Positions 27,176 through 34,777 of a stretch of DNA of 64,000 nucleotides are shown here, one piece after another. The first letter of the stretch is position 1. Each line of letters begins with the position of its first letter. The position numbers and the translations under genes were made by a program. The notes beneath the pieces were generated by a model. The model was not told where the DNA came from. It searched no databases and worked only from the letters and a program-made list of their open reading frames with translations. This DNA is from an uncultured Aquimarina sp. GTDB lineage: Bacteria; Bacteroidota; Bacteroidia; Flavobacteriales; Flavobacteriaceae. Location of the stretch: NCBI GenBank assembly GCA_947496555.1, contig CANMDH010000006.1, positions 62,001 to 126,000 on the forward strand, written 5' to 3'.

Positions 27176-28597
27176 TTAGAAATACTTCAAGGTCCAATCG
27201 ATTAATTTTTGTTTAAAACTAGAGTATGGTGGTGTCATAAACTCGATGGCGCTTGGCCATTTTTGTTTAAACATCGACCGCTCATTAGTAAATTCGATAA
27301 AACCATAATGCCCTCTTGATTTTCCTATCCCGCTGTTATTAACCCCTCCAAAAGGCAAGTGAGGATTCCCAACATGTACCGCAGACATATTGATACAAGT
27401 ACCTCCAGCGCTCGTATTTTCAACAAAGTACTTGATATTTTTCTTGTTTTGACTATAGATATATAAGGCCAATGGTTTCTCTTTAGAATTGATGAGATCA
27501 ACCACCTCTTCCTTATTTTTATACGTAATTATTGGAAAAATGGGGCCAAAAACTTCGTATTTCATCAAATCTGAATCTATGGGAACTTCATCAACCAGGG
27601 TGGGTTCGATATAATTTTCAGCTTCATTCATGGCACCACCATAAATCACTTTGGCTCCCTGTTGTACTGAATTATCTATATAACTTTTAAGCCTTAAAAA
27701 ATGCTTAGTATTAATAATCCGAAGAAAATCGGGTGATTCGATTGCGTTTTCTCCATAATGTTTCTTGATCTGATTGATCATGCTTTGCACAAATTCTTCC
27801 TTTTTACTTTCGTGTACGATCGCATAATCAGGAGCAATACATATCTGCCCGGCATTTACAAACTTTGCCCAGGTAATTCTTGAGATCACTTTAGATATAT
27901 TGGCCGTTTCATCGATAATCGTAGGTGACTTTCCGCCTAATTCGAGTGTAACACTAGATAAGTGTTTTGATGCGGCCGCCATTACGATTTTACCAATCCC
28001 AGGAGCGCCGGTGAAAAAAATATGGCTGAATTTCATATCAAGTAGTGCCGTTGCCACTTCGACACCGCCTTCTACCATGGCAATTTCTTTTTCGTCAAAA
28101 GTTTCAGTAATTATTCGTTTCATTACTTCAACGGTATGCGAATTAAATTCGGAAGGTTTCAGGATTACTGTATTGCCAGCTGCAATGGCCGAAACCAAAG
28201 GTGCAAAAAGGAGTTGCATCGGGTAATTCCATGGAGCAATGATAAGACACATCCCCTTGGGTTCATAATGAATCCAGGAGGATGAACCTATCATAGTTAC
28301 CGGATTCCCAACCTGTTCGGGTTTCATCCAAGTTTTAAGATGTTTTATGGCAAATCTGATCTCTGATAGTACAGGATAAATTTCGGTAAGATCTACTTCG
28401 GCAGCAGGCTTGTGATAGTCCTTCCACATTGCTTCCCGCAACTCCTTTCGGAATTGTAAGATTACCTTCTGAAATTTCTTCAGTTTACGGATACGCTCAG
28501 AAGCCTTTGTCTTTCCCACGTCTCGGTAATGGGTTTTTTGACCGGCGTATATATCCTTAATTACTGAAATGTCCGTTTCATTATATTCGGAAATCAT
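27176..28597 (-). CDS. Aldehyde dehydrogenase family protein (class 3-like)
   Basis: The 473-residue enzyme oxidises aldehydes to acids with NAD(P)+. Family residues are intact: Asn124 in PWNYP, Lys147 in LKPSE, the general base Glu219 in LELGGKSP and the nucleophile Cys253 in NAGQICIAPDY. The length and the lack of an N-terminal extension resemble class 3 fatty-aldehyde dehydrogenases; no C-terminal membrane anchor is obvious. It is the last gene of the acyl-CoA cluster, separated from it by a 178-base gap holding a palindromic element, and could feed the acyl-CoA synthetase with acids made from alcohols. Confidence 0.9.
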   Translation of the reverse strand: MISEYNETDISVIKDIYAGQKTHYRDVGKTKASERIRKLKKFQKVILQFRKELREAMWKDYHKPAAEVDLTEIYPVLSEIRFAIKHLKTWMKPEQVGNPVTMIGSSSWIHYEPKGMCLIIAPWNYPMQLLFAPLVSAIAAGNTVILKPSEFNSHTVEVMKRIITETFDEKEIAMVEGGVEVATALLDMKFSHIFFTGAPGIGKIVMAAASKHLSSVTLELGGKSPTIIDETANISKVISRITWAKFVNAGQICIAPDYAIVHESKKEEFVQSMINQIKKHYGENAIESPDFLRIINTKHFLRLKSYIDNSVQQGAKVIYGGAMNEAENYIEPTLVDEVPIDSDLMKYEVFGPIFPIITYKNKEEVVDLINSKEKPLALYIYSQNKKNIKYFVENTSAGGTCINMSAVHVGNPHLPFGGVNNSGIGKSRGHYGFIEFTNERSMFKQKWPSAIEFMTPPYSSFKQKLIDWTLKYF

Positions 28598-28652
28598 GAT
28601 TTGTGCTAAATTTTATTTTGAATATCCGTAATTCTCGATAATTCTATTTCAG

Positions 28653-28739
28653 TGTCATGTTGAACTTGTTTCAGCATCTCATAAAGATATTGGTATAATA
28701 ACTTGTAGGTTGAGACCCTGAAACAAGTTCAGGGTGACA
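28653..28739. repeat. Paired palindromic intergenic element
   Basis: Two hairpin units face each other: 28653-28674 (TGTCA, then a stem around CTTGT) and 28718-28739, its near-complement. The right unit is a perfect 8-bp palindrome around ACAAG. The layout TGTCA-stem-CTTG-stem is the same as in the repeat inside metG, with different but still complementary stem bases. It lies between the aldehyde dehydrogenase and acyl-CoA dehydrogenase genes. Confidence 0.65.
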
Positions 28740-28775
28740 TATAAAACATGAATTTAAAGGAAGTTTACTATTTCA

Positions 28776-30272
28776 TTAAGAAAACAGTGTCTGCAACTTC
28801 ATGGCCACTCCCATATCTCCTTTGATCTTTATCTTACCGCCCATTACTGCCGCCATTGGGTTAAGCTCTCCCTTGATCAAGGACATAAAATCATCAAATC
28901 CTACATCCACCTGGCAGTCTGCATCTTTATCTTCGGCAGAAACGACATTGGTATCGCCTGTACCATCTATGTACAACTGCTCATCTCCAAAATTGAATTT
29001 TAGGGTATTGTTTAGGCTATCTGCTTTTGCTGCTTTTTCCTGAATTGTTTGCAGGATACTGTCTAAGTTACTCATAACATTATTTTTATTAGTATTCGAA
29101 TTATTTTTCTCTGCTTGTTTATAGGAAACATCGTCAATCACCATTTTTGCAATGATTTCTCTCATAATTTCTGAAGTTCCTCCGCCTATGGTTCCGATAC
29201 GGCTATCTCTAAACATTCTGGCAATTTTAAAGTCTTCAATATAACCATAACCACCAAAAGACTGAAGGCATTGTGTCATGGTTTTATCAGATAATTCTGT
29301 TGCCAATAATTTGGCCATCGAACATTCTTTTACTGCGTATTTTTCGTCATTATTCAACCTAGAACAATATAGCACAAATTGTTTACAGGATTCTATCTCC
29401 GATGCCAATTGGGCCATACGATGTCTTAAGACCTGAAATTTATTAATAGGTCGTCCAAAAGCAGATCTCTCTGACATATATTTTAAGGTATATTGCATAG
29501 CCGCTTCGCAAGCTGCATATCCCATGGTAGCCCCTACCAGTCTTTCAACCTGTAAACCTCCCATCAAATAGTAAAATCCTTGTCCTTCTTTTCCGATGAT
29601 GTTTTCCTTGGGGATTTTTACACTATCAAAAGCAAGTTCTGCCGTATCTGATGCGTGCCAACCCAATTTTTTTAACTTGGTCCTGCTTACGCCTTCCCTA
29701 TCAAGATCAACAATTAGTAAACTCACTCCTTCTGGACCCGCTTTGGGGTCAGTTTTAACCACACACACTACAAAATCTCCATACACCGCATTGGTGATAA
29801 ACGTTTTAGAACCATTTACAATATAATGATCTCCTTCAAGTATCGCTGTGGTTCTAATATTAGCCACATCTGATCCAGCAGTTGGTTCAGAAATACCGAT
29901 GCAGCTTATTTTTTCACCAGAAATAATCCCTGGCAGGTATTTTTCTTTGAGTTGTTGCGATCCATACTTCAAAATATAGGGTCCCGACATATACTGAACA
30001 ACGGCTTGGGTAATCGCAAATCCTCCAGAAAATACTTTGGCAATTTCTTCACAGAAAATAACATCATAAAAGAAATCCTGATTGGCACCTCCAAACTCTT
30101 CGGGATATGAAAGTCCCAGAAACCCCATATCTCCCATTTTCTTCCAAACTGCTCTAGGGATACGTCGATCTTCTTCCCATTGATCGATATTTGGGATGAC
30201 TTCTTTTAGTAAAAAAGCCCTCAAACTATCTCGAAATAGTTCATGCCCTTCGTCAAAATAATAACTATTCAT
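28776..30272 (-). CDS. Acyl-CoA dehydrogenase fused to an SCP2 sterol-carrier domain
   Basis: Residues 1 to about 385 form an FAD-dependent acyl-CoA dehydrogenase (signatures CIGISEPTAGSDVANI and QSFGGYGYIEDF). After an Asn-rich linker (about 390-400) comes an SCP2-like lipid-carrier domain of about 100 residues ending in GGKIKIKGDMGVAMKLQ. The position of the usual catalytic Glu near the C-terminus reads TIGGGTSEI, so, as in isovaleryl-CoA and long-chain enzymes, the base must lie elsewhere. The linker contains a Met where a stand-alone SCP2 protein could begin. It belongs to the acyl-CoA cluster. Confidence 0.9.
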   Translation of the reverse strand: MNSYYFDEGHELFRDSLRAFLLKEVIPNIDQWEEDRRIPRAVWKKMGDMGFLGLSYPEEFGGANQDFFYDVIFCEEIAKVFSGGFAITQAVVQYMSGPYILKYGSQQLKEKYLPGIISGEKISCIGISEPTAGSDVANIRTTAILEGDHYIVNGSKTFITNAVYGDFVVCVVKTDPKAGPEGVSLLIVDLDREGVSRTKLKKLGWHASDTAELAFDSVKIPKENIIGKEGQGFYYLMGGLQVERLVGATMGYAACEAAMQYTLKYMSERSAFGRPINKFQVLRHRMAQLASEIESCKQFVLYCSRLNNDEKYAVKECSMAKLLATELSDKTMTQCLQSFGGYGYIEDFKIARMFRDSRIGTIGGGTSEIMREIIAKMVIDDVSYKQAEKNNSNTNKNNVMSNLDSILQTIQEKAAKADSLNNTLKFNFGDEQLYIDGTGDTNVVSAEDKDADCQVDVGFDDFMSLIKGELNPMAAVMGGKIKIKGDMGVAMKLQTLFS

Positions 30273-30284
30273 TGTGTGATGTTT

Positions 30285-32063
30285 TTAGATTTTATATCGG
30301 TTTTCACCAATAAAATGAGATGCAATGTTTCTTCGCAGCCTAATAAGGTTGTTTACCGGAAGCTCTAATAATGTATTAATTGCTTTAACAGTCATTAAAG
30401 CTGTATCTCCTTCAGCAGCAGCAAAAATAATTTCTTTTACCGCGACCTTAATAAGGTCGGCAGACTCATTCATGAGCACCATCGAAATGGCTTCTCGAAC
30501 CTCTTTGTCTTGTTCATTAGACTTAAGCGTTCTTAGAATTACTGCTTCAAGCATATATATCTGTGAAATGATATCTGAAAGACGTGATAATACTTCCTGT
30601 TCTTCCTGTATCTCTTGCTGAAACTTTTGCATTGCTCGACCACTTACTAATATAGCTGCCTTCTTACAATTGCCTAGAAAATCAAGAGCGAATTCTTTGA
30701 AGGGTTTATTACTATCCGCAGGGTTTAGATTTCCTGATTGTAACTCCTGAAAAGCTTCTATAGCGGCCTGCATTAATGGTAATTTTCCTTTCAATGCATA
30801 TTTCAATATGGTGCCGGGTATTACCAGACGATTAATTTCGTTGGTCCCTTCGTAGATTCTATTACCTCTGATATTTCGGTAATGCATCGAAATTTCACTT
30901 TCACCAGAAAAGCCCATCCCACCATGTATCTGCAAGGCTTCATCCACCACATATTGTTCTACTTCGGATCCAAATACTTTGATGATTGAACATTCTGTAG
31001 CAAATTCCTGTGCTACTTGCTGCTTTGCTTTCAAAGGATCTACTCCCTCTGCAATGAACTCATCAAACAGATTATCCATATCACCGCCTAATCGATTCCA
31101 TCCCGACTCCAAAGCATAGATATTGGTGGCCATCTTGGCAATTTTTTCCTGAATCGCTCCAAACGAAGCAATCGGTTTTTTGAATTGTACTCTTTGATTT
31201 GCATACTGAACTCCCAAATTAAAAGCTCGCTTCGAAATTGCTGACCCGGCTACGCCGATCATCAATCGCCCCATATTTAGAGCATTCATTGCAATCTTGA
31301 ATCCCTTGTTTCTTTCGCCTAAGAGATTCTCTACGGGAACTTTTACATTTTCAAAAAACACTTGGCGGGTAGAGGATCCATGAATCCCTAATTTACTTTC
31401 TTCAACTCCTAATTGTACGCCCCATTCTTTTTCGACAACCAAGCAGGATAAATTTTCGTCATCTTCAATTTTACAGAACACCGAAAAAATATCGGCAAAA
31501 CCAGCATTGGTAATCCACATTTTTTGACCATTCAGGATATAATGTTTTCCATCTTCGCTTAGGGTAGCTTTCGTTTTTCCTGAATTTGCATCAGAACCTG
31601 CTCCGGGTTCTGTTAAACAGTAGGAACATTTTAGTTTTCCAGACATAATCCCACCCAGATATTTTTCTTTTTGTGCTTGGGTGCCATAGAACATAATTGT
31701 ATTGACTCCCAGCCCTCTTTGTACTCCTAAGGTTTGAGAAAAAGAAAAACTATCAGACATTACTTCGGAAGCTGCAAGATCAGTTTTTATATCACAACCC
31801 ATACCGCCGATGCTTTCAGGGGCAGAAATTGCCAGAAAGCCTAATTCACCGAGTTTTTCTAGTTTTTCTGGTGCTATTTTGGTCCCTTCTTTACTATCAA
31901 AAGCCTCTCTTAGGGGTTCAATTTCTTTATTGATAAAATCACGAATGGCATCCCGAAGCATTTGATGTTCCTCGGTATAGTCCTCGGGCGTAAAAACAGC
32001 ATCTGAATCACTGGTTTTGATTAAAAATTCGCCACCTTTAATTGTTGTTAGCTTTGGTTCCAT
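30285..32063 (-). CDS. Acyl-CoA dehydrogenase, long (VLCAD/ACAD9-like)
   Basis: The 592-residue flavoenzyme introduces a trans-2 double bond into acyl-CoA. It has the N-terminal helical domain, the beta domain with CSYCLTEPGAGSDANSG, and the C-terminal helical domain with ALQIHGGMGFSGE and the catalytic Glu in RIYEGTNEINR. An extra about 150 residues at the C-terminus are like those of VLCAD and ACAD9, which handle long or branched chains. It lies 12 bases upstream (in transcription) of the SCP2-fused paralogue, so the cluster makes two dehydrogenases. Confidence 0.92.
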   Translation of the reverse strand: MEPKLTTIKGGEFLIKTSDSDAVFTPEDYTEEHQMLRDAIRDFINKEIEPLREAFDSKEGTKIAPEKLEKLGELGFLAISAPESIGGMGCDIKTDLAASEVMSDSFSFSQTLGVQRGLGVNTIMFYGTQAQKEKYLGGIMSGKLKCSYCLTEPGAGSDANSGKTKATLSEDGKHYILNGQKMWITNAGFADIFSVFCKIEDDENLSCLVVEKEWGVQLGVEESKLGIHGSSTRQVFFENVKVPVENLLGERNKGFKIAMNALNMGRLMIGVAGSAISKRAFNLGVQYANQRVQFKKPIASFGAIQEKIAKMATNIYALESGWNRLGGDMDNLFDEFIAEGVDPLKAKQQVAQEFATECSIIKVFGSEVEQYVVDEALQIHGGMGFSGESEISMHYRNIRGNRIYEGTNEINRLVIPGTILKYALKGKLPLMQAAIEAFQELQSGNLNPADSNKPFKEFALDFLGNCKKAAILVSGRAMQKFQQEIQEEQEVLSRLSDIISQIYMLEAVILRTLKSNEQDKEVREAISMVLMNESADLIKVAVKEIIFAAAEGDTALMTVKAINTLLELPVNNLIRLRRNIASHFIGENRYKI

Positions 32064-32067
32064 AGGT

Positions 32068-32874
32068 TTAAGAGATAAATGATTTAAGCACTTTTGCCAA
32101 GCCCATCTTATCGAAACCTAAATGCTGAGCTCCATCTACAATGAGTGAAATTCCTGTAATATATGCTGCCATTGGGCTAGCGAGGAACGTTACAGCATTC
32201 GATACGTCTTCGACTTTACCAAAACGTTTTAAGGGAATCGCTTTTTGAGCTTCTTCAAACATATCTTGTATCTGAGGTGGATAATTATCCAATCCGCTAG
32301 ATTCTATAATTCCTGGTGCTACACAATTAATTCTGATATTGAAATCGCTCCATTCCATCGCAAGTGACTTGGTCAAATTCTCTACTCCGGCTCTGGCTGC
32401 TCCAGTATGCGCCATCCCCGGGAAGCCGCGATATACTTCGGCAGTTATATTGACAATGACCCCTTGTTTTTGAGGAATAAAAAAAGCATTTGCCATTTCA
32501 CGGATCATTGAAAAGGTTCCGTTAAGGTTGTTATTAATCACTGCATTCCAACCTTTGTCATTAATATATTCTGCCAAAGCCGGAAACTGGCCTCCTGCAT
32601 TATTAACCAGAATATCTAGACGTTGATATTTTTCTTTGATCATATTGGCTAACGCCTGAATATCCTCCGTTTTCCGGATATCGCAGGGTTGATAGGAAAG
32701 TTCGCCATACTCACTTAATTCTTCAGCAGCGATTTTCAACTTATCCTCTTTACGAGAACATATAATCACCTTGGCGCCTAGCTGAAGGAAATCTTTTGCG
32801 ATTTGAAATCCAATCCCAGATCTACCCCCGGTTACTAGTACAATCTTGTCTTTAAAAGTGTCTGATTTCAGCAT
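32068..32874 (-). CDS. SDR, trans-2-enoyl-CoA reductase (PECR)-like
   Basis: The 268-residue protein has the classical SDR cofactor motif TGGRSGIGFQIA (about residues 15-26) and NNAGGQ. Where most SDRs have YxxxK it has HTGAARAGVENLTKSLAMEW, closely resembling the peroxisomal trans-2-enoyl-CoA reductase PECR and the 2,4-dienoyl-CoA reductases, which also lack the tyrosine. It would therefore reduce an enoyl-CoA with NADPH rather than oxidise an alcohol. It starts 2 bases past the BKACE stop in the same transcript. Confidence 0.85.
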   Translation of the reverse strand: MLKSDTFKDKIVLVTGGRSGIGFQIAKDFLQLGAKVIICSRKEDKLKIAAEELSEYGELSYQPCDIRKTEDIQALANMIKEKYQRLDILVNNAGGQFPALAEYINDKGWNAVINNNLNGTFSMIREMANAFFIPQKQGVIVNITAEVYRGFPGMAHTGAARAGVENLTKSLAMEWSDFNIRINCVAPGIIESSGLDNYPPQIQDMFEEAQKAIPLKRFGKVEDVSNAVTFLASPMAAYITGISLIVDGAQHLGFDKMGLAKVLKSFIS

Positions 32875-32876
32875 AA

Positions 32877-33746
32877 TTATGAATTTACCTTTTTTGGAAT
32901 GTTAAGCATTTGTCTTGCCTCTTCAATACTAGCAATTTCACGTCCGATCATTCTTGCCAATGATGCTCCTGCATCGACTAATTCGCCATTCGATTTAGCC
33001 ATTTCACCATTGGGTAAATAGAAATTATCTTCTAGCCCGACTCTAAAATTACCTCCCATCGCTGCGGCAATGGCAGAAAGTTGCCATTGTTTACGGCTAA
33101 TCACTATAGATTGCCAGAAAGCGCCTTCGGGGATTTGTTTAATTTGGTGAATTAGGTTTTCGGCTGTCGCCGGAATTCCGCCCATCACCCCCATCACCAA
33201 GCTATAACATGCATTATCTGGAAGCAATCCCATTGCCCTGAGCGGCTCTGCATTTCTAATGTGCCCAGTATCAAAGCACTCCATTTCAGGACAAATATCA
33301 TTTTCATTCATGGTTTTAACTACTTTGATCATATCATCAAAAGAGTTTTCAAAAACACCGTTCCATATAAATTGCTTAGCACTTTTTGAGAAAATAGCAT
33401 AGTTCATACTCCCCATATTAAATGCCGCCATATCTGGTTTTGTAGCTGGTAAATGCTTCAGCCTATCTTCGATAGAAAGACCGATGGCTCCTGTGGAATA
33501 ATTAATAATTACATTGGGACAATGTTTGCGAACCTCAGCCGTGATTTGCTCAAACACTTCGGTTCTCCAGCTTGGCATTCCGTTGTCCTCACGTGCATGA
33601 ATATGAACAATCGAAGCCCCGGCATCAACAGCTCGTTTTGCCTCTAGCCCTAACTCTTCTGGCGTATAAGGGATATCAGGGCAATGCGATCTATTGGTAG
33701 CTGCACCGGTAAGTGCTGCCGAAAGAATCATCTTTTTAAAAGCCAT
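32877..33746 (-). CDS. BKACE-family enzyme (3-keto-5-aminohexanoate cleavage enzyme-like)
   Basis: The 289-residue protein matches the BKACE (DUF849) family, zinc TIM barrels that react a beta-keto acid with acetyl-CoA to give acetoacetate and a new acyl-CoA. Metal ligands are His48 and His50 in VHIHARE and Glu239 in RVGLEDN; Arg235 and Asp240 of the same motif are catalytic in Kce. The opening MILSAALTGAATNR and DMAAFNMGSMNY are typical. The specificity-determining residues do not identify the substrate. It sits inside the acyl-CoA cluster where a lyase is needed, and is preceded by a repeat element. Confidence 0.9.
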   Translation of the reverse strand: MAFKKMILSAALTGAATNRSHCPDIPYTPEELGLEAKRAVDAGASIVHIHAREDNGMPSWRTEVFEQITAEVRKHCPNVIINYSTGAIGLSIEDRLKHLPATKPDMAAFNMGSMNYAIFSKSAKQFIWNGVFENSFDDMIKVVKTMNENDICPEMECFDTGHIRNAEPLRAMGLLPDNACYSLVMGVMGGIPATAENLIHQIKQIPEGAFWQSIVISRKQWQLSAIAAAMGGNFRVGLEDNFYLPNGEMAKSNGELVDAGASLARMIGREIASIEEARQMLNIPKKVNS

Positions 33747-33764
33747 ATATTTTTAATTTTTTAT

Positions 33765-33944
33765 GCTCTAGTTTATTATAGTGTTGATAAAAAAAGTAAT
33801 GCATTCAATTCATTGAACGGGTTTCATCCTATCCTAAATCCTTTCCAAAGGAAAGGACTTTTAACTACCTTCCCTCTGGGAAGGGTTGGGGATGGGATGG
33901 AGTATACATTAGTTAAAATTATCAACACTATAATAAACTAGAGC
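33765..33944. repeat. 180-bp element with 26-bp perfect terminal inverted repeats
   Basis: Positions 33765-33790 and 33919-33944 are perfect 26-bp inverted copies. Inside lie two hairpins in inverted orientation: CCTTTCC-AAA-GGAAAGG (33840-33856) and CCTTCCC-TCT-GGGAAGG (33868-33884), each within a longer unit (33831-33860 and 33863-33893) of the palindrome family also seen at 46.85, 52.55 and 53.07 kb. No target duplication is obvious. It interrupts the acyl-CoA operon between the BKACE and hydratase genes and has no coding content. Confidence 0.75.
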
Positions 33945-33956
33945 CATTTTTTTGTT

Positions 33957-34775
33957 TTATTCTCCTGTCCAGACAGGTTTTCTTTTTTGTTTGAAAGCCA
34001 TTAAGCCTTCCTGACCATCTTTAGAACCTACCGTTTTTTGCAACATCTGCATTAAATATTGATGTTTGGATGCTTGTTGGTTTATGGTATCCAATGCTTC
34101 CAAACCAAGTCTGATTGCTGTTGGAGAGTTTTCTTTGATATCATCCAACAATCCATTAATTGTTTTTTCAATTGCCTCAGAAGTAACTACATGAGTCACT
34201 AAACCGTGATTCTTAGCCTCGGTTACTTCCATATTGTATCCTCTAATGCACCAATCGACGACAATTCGTTTTGGCATCACTTCGAACAAAGCTGCCATTA
34301 CCTGAAACGGGAACAATCCTCTTTTTACCTCGGGTAACCCCAGCACTACATCTTTGGCACATACCACATAATTGGCTCCTGCAAGGAAGAAAAAACCTCC
34401 GGCCAGTACATTTCCTTCAACTTTGGTAATAATGGGTTTATGGACTTTGTTGAAAAGCTCACCTATCAATATTTCTTCTTTAGATTGAGGTATTGATGAC
34501 TCAAATTCTCCAACCATTCCCATAAAAGCTTTCAGATCGGCCCCTGCACAAAACACATCACCATTAGCTTCTATCACAATGGCCCAGATGTCATTGGTTT
34601 GCTTAGCAAATTGCATAGCGAATGCTATTTCCTGTACCATATGTGGGTGTATTGCATTTTTCTTCTCGGGTCTATCCAGTGTTAAGGTCATGACATGATC
34701 TTCTACCTTCAACTTAATAAAGGCGAATTTTTGATCCAGTGCATTCTTAATTAGTGTGCTATCAAAAAAATCCAT
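33957..34775 (-). CDS. Enoyl-CoA hydratase/isomerase (crotonase) family protein
   Basis: The 272-residue crotonase-fold protein has the oxyanion-hole segments GDVFCAGADLKAF and VEGNVLAGGFFFLAGANY. Directly after the carboxylase subunits in the transcript, it is placed to hydrate a 3-methylglutaconyl-CoA-like product, as LiuC and AtuE do. The second catalytic position reads GLPEVKRGLFP, compatible with Glu-dependent hydration. The start codon lies 2 bases past the alpha-subunit stop. Confidence 0.88.
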   Translation of the reverse strand: MDFFDSTLIKNALDQKFAFIKLKVEDHVMTLTLDRPEKKNAIHPHMVQEIAFAMQFAKQTNDIWAIVIEANGDVFCAGADLKAFMGMVGEFESSIPQSKEEILIGELFNKVHKPIITKVEGNVLAGGFFFLAGANYVVCAKDVVLGLPEVKRGLFPFQVMAALFEVMPKRIVVDWCIRGYNMEVTEAKNHGLVTHVVTSEAIEKTINGLLDDIKENSPTAIRLGLEALDTINQQASKHQYLMQMLQKTVGSKDGQEGLMAFKQKRKPVWTGE

Positions 34776-34777
34776 GG

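Noticed and set aside
33684-33941. An 85-codon frame across the 180-bp repeat element
   Set aside because: It is produced by the palindromic repeats and has no protein-like features.
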